A stretch of 64,000 nt of DNA from Sclerotiophoma versabilis (lineage: Eukaryota > Ascomycota > Dothideomycetes > Pleosporales > Didymellaceae). Shown here one piece after another: positions 10,415 to 21,575 of the stretch. Made by a program: the position numbers and the translations under genes. Where the stretch lies: positions 744,001-808,000 of the forward strand of contig JAAROD010000081.1 in assembly GCA_012274445.1 (NCBI GenBank), given 5' to 3'. Position 1 is the first letter of the stretch; every line of letters starts with the position of its first letter. The notes under the pieces are model-generated. The model ran no database searches and was not told the origin of the DNA. It was given only the letters and a program-made list of their open reading frames with translations.

Positions 10415-12174
10415 TCAGGTCCACAACCACTTGCGGCACTTCGCAGCGCCACAAAGACACGGGATAGCGTCTTCCCCCGGGTCCTCCATCTCTTCCCCTT
10501 CCTCTTTGTCGAGGTAGTCGAAGGTCAGCTCCTCATATGCTGGAATATCCTGGCAAGCAAAGAAGGCAATGTCGTAGATATAGGGGTCATGCTTGTTATA
10601 GCTGACTGTGTATTGTCGACAATTCGGTTCACAAGAGTGATTGATGAATTTGGAAGGGCCCCCCATAAATTCCCCATCAACCACGTAAGGTTCGTGATCC
10701 AGTTCTTCAGAATCTGAAAACTTGTCAAGAGAGTACAGATACGACGCTTTTGCTTTGGACGATGTATTCTCTCGGCGTGTGGCCTCCTCATCCGTAATGA
10801 TTTCGCCGCGGTATGTGTCGATGAACTGTCCGTGATGCAAATCCTGTTTGCAGCGTAGGCCCCATCCTCTGCCGCTTTGAGTCTTAAAGATCTCAAGCTC
10901 AACCTTACGACCAAACTGAACATTCTTGTTGCGGCAAGCTGGCCCGCAACGGCAGTTATCGTTGCATTCATAGATCGGTCTACGAGAGTCGAGGTAGAAT
11001 GGAACAAGAGCTCCCGTGTGTTGAATTTTGGTGCCTTTGGCGAAGTATGGAAACTTTTTGGGAAGTCCCAATGTTGGAAGGCCTTCAGCCTGGCACCGCT
11101 CATATTCCTCTCGTTGTTTGTCGTTCAAACGTTCTTCATCGACTGCAGCATACTCAAGACAGTCACACTTTTTTGTGTATTCACAACCAATATTGCGTCC
11201 CATGTGCGGGGAACATTGTTGACACCCAGTTGCAGTAGCGGAGGGGTACTGATAAACGCCCTTCGCCAGGACGTACCGAGGAATGTAGCGAAAGCGGAGT
11301 GGAGGCGTGGTTGCATCGACAGTGTTAATCAGCTCAATCCGGGGACCAGAGACACTATCTAACTTTCGCACGTATGCGGCACGTATGAGGGTCTGAGCAG
11401 TCTGTACTTCTGACTTATACGCAGTCGTTCTCATCTCCAAGGTAGGGATGTCAGCGACAGCGACTGAAGCGATATCTGCGCCCGAGGCCTGTTATGGTTA
11501 GAGCTAATAAGTTCTGGATATACTTTCACTTACTGGTCGACAAAACGCAAAGCCATGTTGATCCAAATCTAATACACCATTGTATACATCAGGAGATGTG
11601 TATGATATTGGTGGTATGCTTGAGGACACTGAGGATGACCTGGAAGCTGAGGGTGTTCGGCTGTCTTGCTGTAATCGCCGATCGAACGGTGAGAGACGAC
11701 ATTCGATCTCCAACCACGTATCCGGGCTCTTTCGCTTTTTAGATAGCTCTGTGTTCTGTAATGAGGTTTTCTTGAACCTGGCTACTGTCAGCATTGCTTT
11801 AGTGTTCTACGCATGTTCCATACTTCTCTCGCTCATCCAGGTAGTCCTGAACATGTTCCAGGCATCGTTGCAGTTCGTCGATGAGATGCCAGCTTAATGG
11901 GGGAGTCGACACGTTTTTCTCAGTATGCCATCGTACAAGGTATTGTTCGTCCTACGAAGGCATTCTCAGCATCAGTGCGCACGGACCACCTGGGGTCGTT
12001 GATTGAGCGAGGTACGTACACCGTTCTTAACGCGATTGCAGATAACAGAATGGACCTAGAGCATGTTAAGGCTGTTTTACACGTAAAGTAGCATAACAAG
12101 GCTTGACTTACCTTATCCACAGCAACACGACGCGTATGTCGGCTACCGCTCGGTATAACAACCATAGCGGGCAT
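10415..12174 (-). CDS. clr4: Histone H3 lysine-9 methyltransferase, chromodomain plus SET (Clr4/DIM-5 type)
   Basis: Five exons can be read: 12112-12174, 12020-12055, 11811-11951, 11534-11755 and 10415-11488, giving about 511 residues. Exons 1-3 rebuild a chromodomain (VAVDKVHSVICNRVKNG joined to DEQYLVRWHTEKN, then PLSWHLIDELQRC). A Ser-rich linker follows. Exon 5 has a pre-SET zinc cluster (CQQCSP, CRCGPACRNK), a SET domain with SGRGWGLR, FINHSCEPNC and ELTFDYLD, and a post-SET CLCGAAKCRKW. This is the complete layout of Clr4-type enzymes, which make H3K9 methylation for heterochromatin and, in fungi with DIM-2, direct DNA methylation. The exon 3/4 junction is weakest: a GTAGAA donor, and an acceptor chosen because it keeps frame. 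It lies beside a TpA-rich decayed island. Confidence 0.92.
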
Positions 12175-12941
12175 AACCGTCCTAGATGACGTTAGTTTGC
12201 TCCACTAGATCCCGAAAAATTATCTAAATGATTTTAGACATCGCTTGCAGCAGAATAGATGTTATAGGAGCTATAAAGGCAAGGTAAGAGTAGAGAGCTG
12301 ACTAACCTCAAACGTACTGCACAGAGCTTAGGAAATAACTGTGTCTAGCTTAGATAAGCTACTATGCACACAGCTGAGATCTATATTAACTAGTCTAGCA
12401 CTTTTTTAGTGCTGTGCAGGTGCTGTTGCTAGTTAGAGAGTTGCTAGAAACAGAGCTTGTGCGCAGTTTAGGCTCCAGCACTACATTTATCCGCTTAAAT
12501 AAGCGCGCTCGGACCATTCATGCTCTAAAATACCAGTATATTAAACATAACACCTATCAGTCTAATTGATAGTGCTTAGAGTGTTTTAATAAATCTAGCA
12601 TTTACAGTGCTTACTTAAGAACCTATGTGCCTATTCCGGAATTCTTCTTACAGAACCTTTACTAGGACAGCCCACGTGCTGTTGATGCAAACTAAATACA
12701 ACGTCTGAAAGTATCAATATGGAAAAAAGCAAACAAGACCTGTAGACTGCATGTCAAACACAAAGTCGATGCCTTGGAGAGGTCGTGTTTAGACATCAGC
12801 TTCGGCTTTCCAGTACCAGGGGTCTTTACAAGCGCGGCGCTAGCTTATCGATTGCACCGCGCTTGCCAGAAAAAAGTCCCCGCGGCAAGAGTCTCAGAAT
12901 TCACAACCAAGATACATTTCACACACTCTGCAGTTCACGTC
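12175..12941. other. AT/TpA-rich decayed island plus promoter region
   Basis: From about 12180 to 12660 the sequence is strongly enriched in TAG, CTAG and TTA words with no coding frame, as expected of an old repeat hit by repeat-induced point mutation. The element type cannot be recognised. Composition returns to normal after about 12660, where the RRP1 promoter and leader should lie. Confidence 0.5.
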
Positions 12942-13806
12942 ATGACTGAGAACAGTCCCTTTATCAAGAACCTCGCTTCGAGCGGTATGTTTTTCCTTAA
13001 TCACTCAACACATCTAAATTCTGATACATGCGACACAGACAAGGAAATCCGCGACAATGCGCTCGATTCTCTGCGAACATACCTTGGAGGGCGATCGGAA
13101 ATATCAGAGCTTGATCTTTTGAAGCTTTGGAAAGGACTGTTTTACTGTACGTCGAACGCTTCCCACCTGTTACCCCAGCTGTCGTGTTATCTGCTACGCT
13201 CCGCCATGCGCTGATCGAATTTTAGGTCTATGGATGCAAGACAAACCCGCACTGCAGCAGCGGCTCTCGCGCGATCTCGCATCGCTAGTGTCGACTCTTC
13301 AATCCGGCGTTGCACTCCCCTTCATCCGCGCGTTTTTCATTACCATGGCCCGCGAATGGACGAACATCGAAGCGCTCCGTCTCGACAAATACCTATACCT
13401 CATCCGTCAATACATGAACGCATCTTTCCAACATCTTGCGGCAAAGAAGTGGAAGCCATCGGTTCTTGAGAGGTTCAACAAGATAATGGGTGAGACACCG
13501 CTCAACCCTACCGACATGAAGATCCCAAACGGGTTGCGATATCACGTACTGGACGTATGGGTCGATGAGCTCGAGAAAGTCAACTCAGATTGGGAGGATG
13601 AGAAGAAACAGGAAAGACTGGAGACACTGGTGCAGCCGATCGAGAAGCTGGCAAAGAACGGCAGCCTCAAGGTGGTTAGGGAAGCTGCGAAGGAGGTGTT
13701 GGCAGACGACACCCTGCGCAAGTGGAGAGGGCAAGAAGACGAGACTATGGCCGAGCCAGAGCCTGAAGAAGAAGATGACGATGGGTGGGGCGGTTTCGAT
13801 GACTAG
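12942..13806 (+). CDS. RRP1: Ribosomal RNA processing protein 1 (Rrp1/Nop52)
   Basis: Three exons (12942-12984, 13039-13146, 13226-13806) with introns of 54 and 79 bases encode about 243 residues. The frame rebuilds the Nop52 domain: MTENSPFIKNLASSDKEIRD, then LDLLKLWKGLFYCLWMQDKP across the second splice, and IEALRLDKYLYLIRQYMNAS. Rrp1 is a nucleolar protein needed for processing of 27S pre-rRNA to 25S and 5.8S rRNA in the large-subunit pathway. The C-terminus is acidic (EPEPEEEDDDGWGGFDD). Size matches fungal Rrp1, which is shorter than animal homologues. Both junctions fall inside conserved motifs, which supports them. Confidence 0.94.
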
Positions 13807-14094
13807 TCGTGTAACGGATGCCGGTCAAATGAGCAGGGTACGAGGACTTTGCATTTATTTCAGCGTGGCGTTATGGCGGATGCACATTAAGACCAATAGC
13901 TCGAGAGGTCAAAAAGTTGGAAGAATTATCAGGGATATGCCATGTACATGTCTCAAGAAACTCTAGGATACCAATTTACTCGTTCACACATTTGGAGAAA
14001 TGGTCATGCAGTATCACTCTGGGCTTCTTCTATTCGTCACCAGAGCTGATAGAGCCATCTACACCACGATCAGCAAGAAGTCTCTGAACCACGC

Positions 14095-14625
14095 TCAATC
14101 AAACTTACAATCGCCCCTCCCGCCACCGCTCTTCTTGTCCGTGTATCTCCCAAGAAGATCCGGCCTCACACCAAGCACATAAATCCTCCACAGCAATGGT
14201 GGCAACAACATGCCGATACTGACACCCGCAACTTTCTTACTAACCGCCGCATCCCTGCCGCCATCCTTCAACATCTCGTTCAACAAAATCGGAATCAACA
14301 ATGCCTCTCCAACACCCAACATCAGATACGTCGGTCGTCTGCTCTCAATGCCATTGCGCGTGTTGGTGTATCCAGCAAGCAGAGCAGATGTCAAACCGCC
14401 AATGACCAGGCCACCAAACAGACGCGCAAAGAGGATGGAGGAAGGGTTAATGTCCGCGGGACGGTTGAGGATTAGGGAGAGCACCCAGGATGTATTTGTT
14501 ACAAGAGGTATGGTGAAGAGGTTTGCAATTGCCTCTGCGAGAAACGCCTTGCGGATTGTTGAGCCGTTGACGTTGGGGTCAGGTGTGATTTCGGGGTTTG
14601 CGGCGGGCGATTTGGAGTTCGGCAT
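14095..14625 (-). CDS. Conserved-looking four-helix membrane protein of unknown function
   Basis: A single frame gives 176 residues from ATG 14625 (MPNSKSPAANPE); an upstream in-frame ATG at 14739 would add 38 poorly biased residues and is not preferred. About four hydrophobic segments are visible: FLAEAIANLFTIPLVTN to WVLSLIL, ILFARLFGGLVIGGLTSALL, PTYLMLGVGEALLIPILLN, and VAGVSIGMLLPPLLWRIYVL. The C-terminus is basic and hydrophilic. I do not recognise the family. It is convergent with RRP1, separated by about 290 bases. Confidence 0.75.
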   Translation of the reverse strand: MPNSKSPAANPEITPDPNVNGSTIRKAFLAEAIANLFTIPLVTNTSWVLSLILNRPADINPSSILFARLFGGLVIGGLTSALLAGYTNTRNGIESRRPTYLMLGVGEALLIPILLNEMLKDGGRDAAVSKKVAGVSIGMLLPPLLWRIYVLGVRPDLLGRYTDKKSGGGRGDCKFD

Positions 14626-15120
14626 GATGATGGTAGAATATGGTTGAATGTTCTGGATCAGGATCTTGTTCGCTGCTGTGAAAGAGGAAATATGCGGATG
14701 TATGTTGATATATAAGTGGTTGTTGCATATAGTCGTCATGAGATGTGGATGGTCACGGTGACGTCACGCCAGTACACACCATGAGCCACAATTATACTTT
14801 GACACATTTCTTTTGTCTCGAAATCAAGCCTGGTAATTTAAACGTTTAGGCAGTGAGAGTCTATCAAGTGATGCGGGACCAGCTATCCTCAGAGTTTAGC
14901 AGGATCCAAGCATCATTCTGTACCCAAACAAGTGGCTGTACAGTCAAACCTCCGTTCTTGCAGTGAAGTAAGCTAGGCAGCAAAGAGACAAAGGCAGGCA
15001 GGACTTATATAATCAAAAGCCTTTAGCACAGCTAGAGCGAGAGGCGTTTTGTCTCAATGCAACACAGCTTCACATAGCCAACATCCATCCAGTCGAAGCC
15101 TTCATCAACCCATCAAGCAC
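14626..15120. other. Intergenic region
   Basis: It contains the upstream region of the four-helix membrane protein gene and the downstream flank of the doubtful gene at 15121. I see no other feature. Confidence 0.45.
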
Positions 15121-15765
15121 TCAGCTGCTCTGCTCGCGGAAAGCTCTACCATCACCCTTGCTGTCGTCCCAGTTCACGGGTATGACTACATTTTTCGTAT
15201 CATACCGATCTCTTCGATTGGGGTTCGGGATCTTCGCGACGAATTTGCCAGCTAAGTTAGACGTGGTAGCATCAAAATTCTTACAGACGGAGGGTTTGAC
15301 GGACGGATCATAGCCTTGATATTGGAGAGCACAGGCGTAGGCGCTGGCAAAGCATTTCAGACGTACGATACAACGTATCCAGAGCATAGGTGTGTATGGA
15401 ATTAATGGCAACTTCTGAGCGAAAGGGAACTTGTCCGTGCGTATGTTGAAACCACGACGAAAGGGTCCGTTGATAATTTCTTTCAGATCATCGATGGAGA
15501 CTTGGTATTTTCGTCGATCATCGAAACCGGAGGTATGGCTTGGAAAGACCTACGGTCGCCATAGTGTATATCTGTAAGTCTGCGTTCTCTGGACAGTGTG
15601 ATCCAGGTAGGATGGTTGGTCTTCTGTGAGGGTGAAGCTTGCAATTCTTGCGGCTGCCATCCTGCGGTCTGCGGATTCAGCAGTACGAGAACACATTCGA
15701 GGCGGACTGGTAGAAAAAATTGGGTTGTCGAAATGAGAGTGTTTTGATAAGGTAGTATGCAGCAT
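15121..15765 (-). CDS. Doubtful gene, possibly spliced or decayed
   Basis: On the minus strand a frame from about 15530 to 15121 is open for about 135 codons and reads like protein (GFDDRRKYQVSIDDLKEII, then KLPLIPYTPMLWIRCIVRLK and KPSVCKNFDATTSNL), ending at the stop at 15121. A second frame upstream (ATG 15765 to about 15550; FDNPIFSTSPPRMCSRTAES) could be a first exon joined by a short intron near 15530-15555, but I find no convincing donor/acceptor pair. No family is recognised. It may be a lineage-specific gene, a relic, or chance. Confidence 0.3.
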
Positions 15766-15975
15766 GTAACTATGTTATTGTCGCTAGCGCCTGGAGCTTA
15801 CGACTATTGTGAGGACTAATTCAGCTGCGCCAGAGAACGAACGATGTAATCACACTCCAGCATCGAGCGGTTGACCAGGCTGCAGGTAGACTCGATATTG
15901 TGGCTGGCAGCACAATCTGCATCCACTGCTGGAGATCCGACTCGTATCATGGCCCTTGCGTTGCCTTAGAATCGT

Positions 15976-17430
15976 CTACGATAAAGCAAACGGGCACCTT
16001 CCTCGATCGCTTGTCAGGAGTCGGTCACGCGTTGCCTTGCATTCGTCAAGGCCATGACCCTCCAGCTTCCCTGGCCCGATTTCGAAGATCTTGTAGCCTT
16101 GCGGCTTGTAGTCCTTTCCATTTGGATATGGTTTACCGACAGCCCAGCGCAGCCATGCAAGAGGTGAGTACCGCGCGGCGAATGTAGGCTTGATGTACCT
16201 GTAATTTAGTCAGTACTTGTAGGCGGCGTAGGGTGGCAGCCTTACCATGGCTCGTTCTCGTACTCTGTCATGAAGAACCTTCCAGTCTTGGGATCCGGCT
16301 CATCGGTGACAGGGCTCACTCGAAAAGCGTAGGGTCGTGGCGGGAAGAGATTCCTCGAGAGAAACTTCCTCAATCCAAACACAACTTCGACTATCTTCAA
16401 GTAGATCGGTGGAGGATCGTCATACAGCATGGCGCGTCTCAGTCGGTCACTCATGAGAGCGGTAACAACGTGCTGTCCATATGGCTTGAACGCCTCAGGG
16501 GCATTGGCAAGGAGAATGCGAGTCGTTTCTTCCGCTAATTGGTGGTTGTACTTGTCAGGTACCATATGCTCTTTCCCGTAATTGCTGGCCCACTCGTTGA
16601 TGTCCTCAAAGAACTCTAGACCGTCTCGGAACGAATGAGGACCGTGACGGAGACCTGCGTAGTCAATGCCCATGGCGTCACCGACGACTTTCCAGTGTGT
16701 GCCACTGTGTGTAGTGTCAAAGCCTGAAACCATCCCATAACTGCCGCAGACTTAAGAGCAGCGGGTAGCGTACAGAGCATCGGAACGAATTACTTACAGG
16801 GCGCAGATCTCCATTGGTGTAAGCGTCCTCCATTCATAGACCCTGATCCATCTCTCAACTTCAATGACGAACAGTGACAAGGTGTATAGCATATCATCAT
16901 TGCTGATTTTGTTCGCCTTCTGGTACCTGCCATGCAAGTAGTTCATTCGGGCGATGGCCGAGTTGGCACGCACTGAAGTAGGACTGTACCCAAGGAACTC
17001 TACGATCAGAATGCTAGTATCGGCGAAGCGCCGTCCGGCATACTCGACTCTGCCAAGCTGTTGGGTCTCGCAAAGTAGCTTGGAGATCGTTGGTATTCCA
17101 TAAGTTCTACTCTAGAGTTAGGTGAGGCGTATGCTTGTACATGGTATGTACGTACTTGAAAAGGGCGAAGGACAGTGCCTTTTTGGTGATCCATGGAAAT
17201 TCGCAGCTCTGCACATATTTGATGATTTGCCAAGCGTCTTCAGCAGTCATCTTGTGGAAGTCCTCGCGACTTCGGTATGGCCTCTGTGAATGCTCTTGAT
17301 CGCGTCTCGCGTACCTCAAAACTCGACACAACACAACGTAGCCAGCAACAACAACCACTACAAACGCTACCCATGGGCTCACCACATCGCCAAGTCCAAC
17401 AAAAGTATCTGATGAGGCGGTAAATGACAT
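15976..17430 (-). CDS. MpaB-like ER-bound oxygenase (DUF2236/rubber-oxygenase fold)
   Basis: Four exons (17156-17430, 16798-17106, 16246-16704, 15976-16198) give 421 residues. An N-terminal membrane anchor (WVAFVVVVVAGYVVLCRVL, about 20-38) is followed by the family pattern: DAWQIIKYVQSCEFPWI, ALSFALFKTYGIPTISKLLC across intron 1, a helix with DDMLYTLSLFVIEVERWI, CALGTHWKVVGDAMGIDY across intron 2, and a C-terminus FEIGPGKLEGHGLDEC. The fold is that of the haem-dependent mycophenolic-acid MpaB and latex-clearing oxygenases. MpaB cleaves a prenyl side chain; the substrate here is unknown. Introns are 48-93 bases and all junctions restore the frame within conserved motifs. No other secondary-metabolism gene is adjacent. 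The start is the first in-frame ATG; the frame upstream begins only with GTG. Confidence 0.88.
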
Positions 17431-17922
17431 TATACGAGTGCGCAACGATTCTGCGCCGCCAAGTTAAGAGCAGTAAACACTACGAATGAGTCCAAGTTGT
17501 CGTTGCCTGCGATTCGCACGATTCGTCAGAGGATTACGTCCCCGTACATGTGGCCGAACGGCCTTGCATAAATTACAGTAGATTTGAAACCTTTGGATGC
17601 CGCAGCAGATGGTACGCTTGGGGTCTGCTTATGCTGTGTGATAAGGCGGAAGAGGAAGCCAACTGAAGGCTGTATCATCGACTTGGCGCGCCTGTCCTCT
17701 CAGGAAAAGAACATCACATCTATTAGACAGATCGGTCAGACCATACTTAGTTTGAAGCGATGCAGTATCTTCGGTGATGTTCAGCGTGATAAAGAGGTCG
17801 ACTGCAGGTCTGCTTCCGCGGTTGAACATGACGCATTCGCGCTAGTGAAGCCGCTTTGCTTTCTGCCCGCATTTTCGCAACCCTTGTCCGCAGAGCTTAC
17901 TGCTACCGCTCAACTCACCGCC
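17431..17922. promoter_or_regulatory. Divergent intergenic region
   Basis: It lies between the start codons of the MpaB-like oxygenase (minus) and the zinc-finger transcription factor (plus). ORFs here are short and unsupported. If the factor's true first exon lies further upstream than 17923, it would be in this interval. Confidence 0.4.
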
Positions 17923-20335
17923 ATGGGCAGGTACGCCTTCACAACATCACACAGGACGCGCAGATGCTGATCAAAGTCGCAGGAGGCCAAATCAGCTCAT
18001 TCTCGAGTATTTTGAACGCGGTCCGAAGCTCGAAGACGCGAGCAATCGCTATCAACACACATGCAAATCATGCGGTGAGAAAGTGCGACCAACCCCACCA
18101 CGGAAAAAGTTATGGACCAGCGACTGACGCGCACAGTTCCCCAAAGGTCGCATAGACAGCCTCACGAACCATCTGGTCAAAAAATGCCCGGCCTTACCTC
18201 TGCGCGACCGCCAACGGGCGCTGCTGCAATTCCACGAGCTGCCCCTCCCCGACAACATGGCGCAGACTGTCGTGAATGCGACCGGGCCAGTGCACAACGG
18301 ACAAAAGGTCAACCTCCCATTCACACCCTCGAAGCAGTTGTCGGCGCTCGAGACCCTTGCAGAGGTGTCGCGGCAACATCTGGACCTCTCCGGGAAGCGT
18401 CCAGTCGAGCAGCAGCAGCAGCAGCAGCAACGAGGACCACCACCACAGCAGCAGCAGGTGCATCACAACACAGGGCAGGGAGAATTGCTAGATGAATGGA
18501 TACAGGATGACAGAACGGAGGGTACCGATCTGAGCGGTCTGTCTCATGCTATGGACATGTCTGGTGCGCCGGCTTTACCATCCATGTACCAGTTCAACGG
18601 CCCTCTGCACCACTCGCCCACAAACTCGCCTCACATGAGTAACATGCCTCTCTCGAGCTCAGGATCCATGGCGCAGATGGTTCCCTCGCTTGTCATGGCG
18701 GCATCTGCAGCTAATGACCTGATGCCGCTGGCGAGCGGCATGACCATGGATTCAGACCTCAATCTTTCGCACAACGGAATGGGCTTCCAGCGCCCACAAT
18801 GGCCCAATCTCCAGCCTCACCCCTTGGATCCTTTGTTGCAAGACCACAGCAAGGATCAGTTGTTGCAAAAGGACGAGAGCTCTTCCAAGTTCCCCCAGCC
18901 GCGGCCAATTGCGATCAATCCAAACACCCAAACGCATTTTACCACTGATTTCAGCATTCACCAGAAGCCTGCAAAGCCCAAAGTGCGAGGTCGTTTCACT
19001 GACACTAGACGGAAGGAGGTACAAGAAGTCCGAAAACGAGGCGCGTGCATTCGATGCCGTATGTTGAAAAAACCGTGTTCCGGCGACAATCCATGCAACA
19101 CTTGTCAAAATGTTGAAAGTGCGCGGTTGTGGAAGCAGCCCTGCATACGGACGCGTATTGCTGAAGAGTTCAATCTCTACTCAGCTGGTCTGCACGGTGT
19201 GCTGGCCTATCATGCTACCAACCAAGCCAAAGGCCAAATACGCCTAGACCAGACCCCTGGTCGTATAGAAGCCTCTCACCACCCCGAATCTGGTATCTTC
19301 TCTACTTTCACTCCTCTCAAATGTCATCAAGCCCAAGCCGTTCAGAACGCCGATATCGACCCCGCAATCTTCGCCGCAATCAGCACCCCGGATCTCGAAC
19401 TCATAGATGGGGAAGATGACATTAGCGGGAAGCTGGACCTCTACATGAAGAAAATTGGCCCCCATTTTCTTCAGTCAGAGGATTCGGCGTTCATGAAGAT
19501 AACACAACAGACTGTATCAAGACTGGCCTCGCCAAACCAGGACGGTCTGTTAGCTAAAGTGATGGAGCTCTGGCACTACACACGGATACTTACGTCCCGT
19601 AATCTGCACTGGCATATGTTCTCTAACCCATCCCTCCCACCTACACTCTCAGCACCGAGCCTATCCCCATCAGACATGGAAGACACCGCACGCTCCCCCA
19701 TTACAGCGCTCGACCAACCCTCATCCTACAACCTCATCAAAATGCAACTTATGGGGGCCACCGAGAAGCGCGCTGCATGCGTAGCCCGCGTCGTAATGAA
19801 TGACCTTGAGCGGCGTCTCCTGCAGCGTCAACAAGCCAACCCCTTCGAAACCTTCCTTGTCGCCGTCATCCTCCTCGCCAGTGTAGAACGTATGTGCTGG
19901 CTCTTCCGCACTTGGGAACTTTCGGCACCGTCTGAACCTACCCACACCGACCCTGTGTCAAAAGTGGACGAGGACCTAGCGTCTGTTTTGCAGTCCCCGC
20001 CTCCACCACGTATGAACGTGCAACCAGCTCCTCGACACCCTAAGTGGCCGCTCGATAAGCCTGCGGCATCGTTCTCGCAGCAGGGTGAACGGTTTAGCGA
20101 TATCTTGAACATGCTGCTGAAAATGCGCGGTGTACCGCCCAAACCAATCCCACGCAGTACGGATGGGATGCTGGTTATGTGGGGTGATGATGTGGATGAG
20201 ACAATTCGAGAGTGGTATGAGGGCATTGCGGTTACAACGCAGACTATAGAAGAACGAGCGAACGCAAAGTTCGTAGGTGAGGATCCGGCGGAGTGGGAGT
20301 TGAAGTTTTTAGGCAAGATTATCCGGGGCGATTAA
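17923..20335 (+). CDS. Zn(II)2Cys6 transcription factor with an N-terminal BED-like zinc finger
   Basis: The main exon is 18137-20335; joined to a preceding exon ending at 18082 (intron 18083-18136, GTGCGA...CACAG) it reads YFERGPKLEDASNRYQHTCK, SCGEKFPKGRIDSLTNHL, VKKCPALPLRDRQRALLQFH, a CxxC...H...C BED-like finger. Further in are poly-Gln runs, then the binuclear cluster CIRCRMLKKPCSGDNPCNTC (about residue 263 counted from Met 18257) and a long C-terminal region with no fungal-TF middle domain I can name. It is probably a nuclear DNA-binding regulator. The oddity is the start: ATG 17923 gives MGRYAFTTSHRTRRC then TGA 17968, while the finger frame is open just after it in another frame. This suggests a 2-base loss, sequence error or unseen splice. 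The fallback start is Met 18257, but that drops the first finger. Confidence 0.82.
18410..18430 (+). repeat. CAG repeat encoding poly-Gln
   Basis: Six CAG and one CAA codon encode seven Gln inside the transcription factor. A second short CAG run follows at about 18445. Both are in frame, so length changes by whole codons are tolerated. Confidence 0.95.
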
Positions 20336-20689
20336 GAATCAGTGCTTGGATACTAGTTCTGAATCCATGACGGTTGAGGAGCGAAGAGCAAAAAGCACTT
20401 GGGCGGTGTTCTGTTATGGAGCGATTGATACCACAGTCACTTGTAGCTAGAGTCAGAATTAAGTCTCGGAAAGGCGTGGATGTATCATTTGATTTGTCTC
20501 GTGTAGAAGTCGTCAATTATACGCACGCAAGTTTCCTCGAAGGCTCTACGTAGCGTGTCCCCATACGCCCCCATGCTAGGCCATATCCTGACCAAAATAT
20601 CGCCCAGATATGCCGCAGCGCCGTAAAGTCGTAAACTCCGTGCGTCCACTTTTACCATGTCATTCAATCGTAACGAGGGTATCAACTGT
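20336..20689. other. Intergenic region between convergent genes
   Basis: The 3' ends of the transcription factor and SBA1 genes meet here. Nothing else is seen. Confidence 0.5.
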
Positions 20690-21575
20690 TTATGCGACCT
20701 CCTCGATCTTGGGCTTGTCACCAGAAGCAGCTGCGGCGGCAGGCTTATCCTTGCTGTCCTCTTCGTTCTCAAGCTCGGGCATGTCCTCGTCATCGTCGTC
20801 GCTGTCATCGCCCTCGAGACCCTCCATGCCAGGCATTCCACCCATTCCACCCATTCCTGGGAGGCCGCCCATGCCCTGTGCTGCGCCGAGCTTGGAGAAG
20901 TCGATGCCGCCGAAGCCACCATCGCCGCCCATGGGGTTCATCTGGTTCATCATCTCCTCATCGGCGGGAGCCTCGTCCTGCTCATCCTCATCAACCCACT
21001 GTATAAAGTTAGCGCTACGGTTCTTGAAGATACGCCGACTTTGGCATTCGTTATGGCTGTATTTAACTAACCTTGTCGAAGTTGGTCTTGAGGAAGTGGA
21101 CCTTCGCCTTGTCCTTGAGCAGGCGCGGCCAGAATTCCTCCTTGAGCTCCTTCTTGCGAAGGACAAGTGTGACATCGCGACCACTGTGCTGGATCTTTGA
21201 CTCCTTAGGGTCGATCTCGGCGAAGAACTCGAGGTCGACAGCGTAAGTGACCTTTTTCGATGTCGAGGTGCCCTTGAAGCTGAGCTTTGTAGGCTGCAGA
21301 TCGAGCTTCAGGTCTGACTCGGGGACATCGGCGGCAACGATGGTGAGGAAGACATAGTTCCTCTCAGGGTCGCTGTCAGATGAACGTTGCGCCCAGGTGA
21401 CTGCGCTGGATTAGCTTGTATTGCTGAGAGAAGAGAGTTCCAAGGTTTGCGTCTGCCAATTGCAGTGTCATAATTCGACAACAAAGCTCGCGCAATAACG
21501 TCGAAGGACCAGACCCGGAGCTCAAGGTCGACAAGGCTACGACTTACCTTCAGGTGTGACGGTAGGTGTAGACAT
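20690..21575 (-). CDS. SBA1: Hsp90 co-chaperone p23 (Sba1/Wos2)
   Basis: Three exons (21548-21575, 21072-21400, 20690-20998) give 221 residues. The first intron is long for this window (147 bases) and follows only 28 coding bases; the second is 73 bases. The CS domain covers about 9-115, with VTWAQRSSDSDPERNYVFLT at the start, KLSFKGTSTSKKVTYAVDLE, and the p23-specific end EFWPRLLKDKAKVHFLKTNF then DKWVDEDEQ. p23 binds ATP-bound Hsp90 in the cytosol and slows client release. The tail is Gly/Met-rich (GGLPGMGGMGGMPGMEGL) then acidic, as in fungal p23 proteins. It is head-to-head with VPS24. Confidence 0.95.

Noticed and set aside
8702..17430. Secondary-metabolite cluster joining the epoxide hydrolase and MpaB-like oxygenase
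   Set aside because: Six kilobases with chromatin and rRNA-processing housekeeping genes lie between them, and no synthase, P450 or transporter is present.
20610..21200. 196-codon plus-strand ORF over SBA1
   Set aside because: Antisense to the Gly/Met-rich p23 tail; the Ser/Pro runs are reverse reading of that low-complexity DNA.
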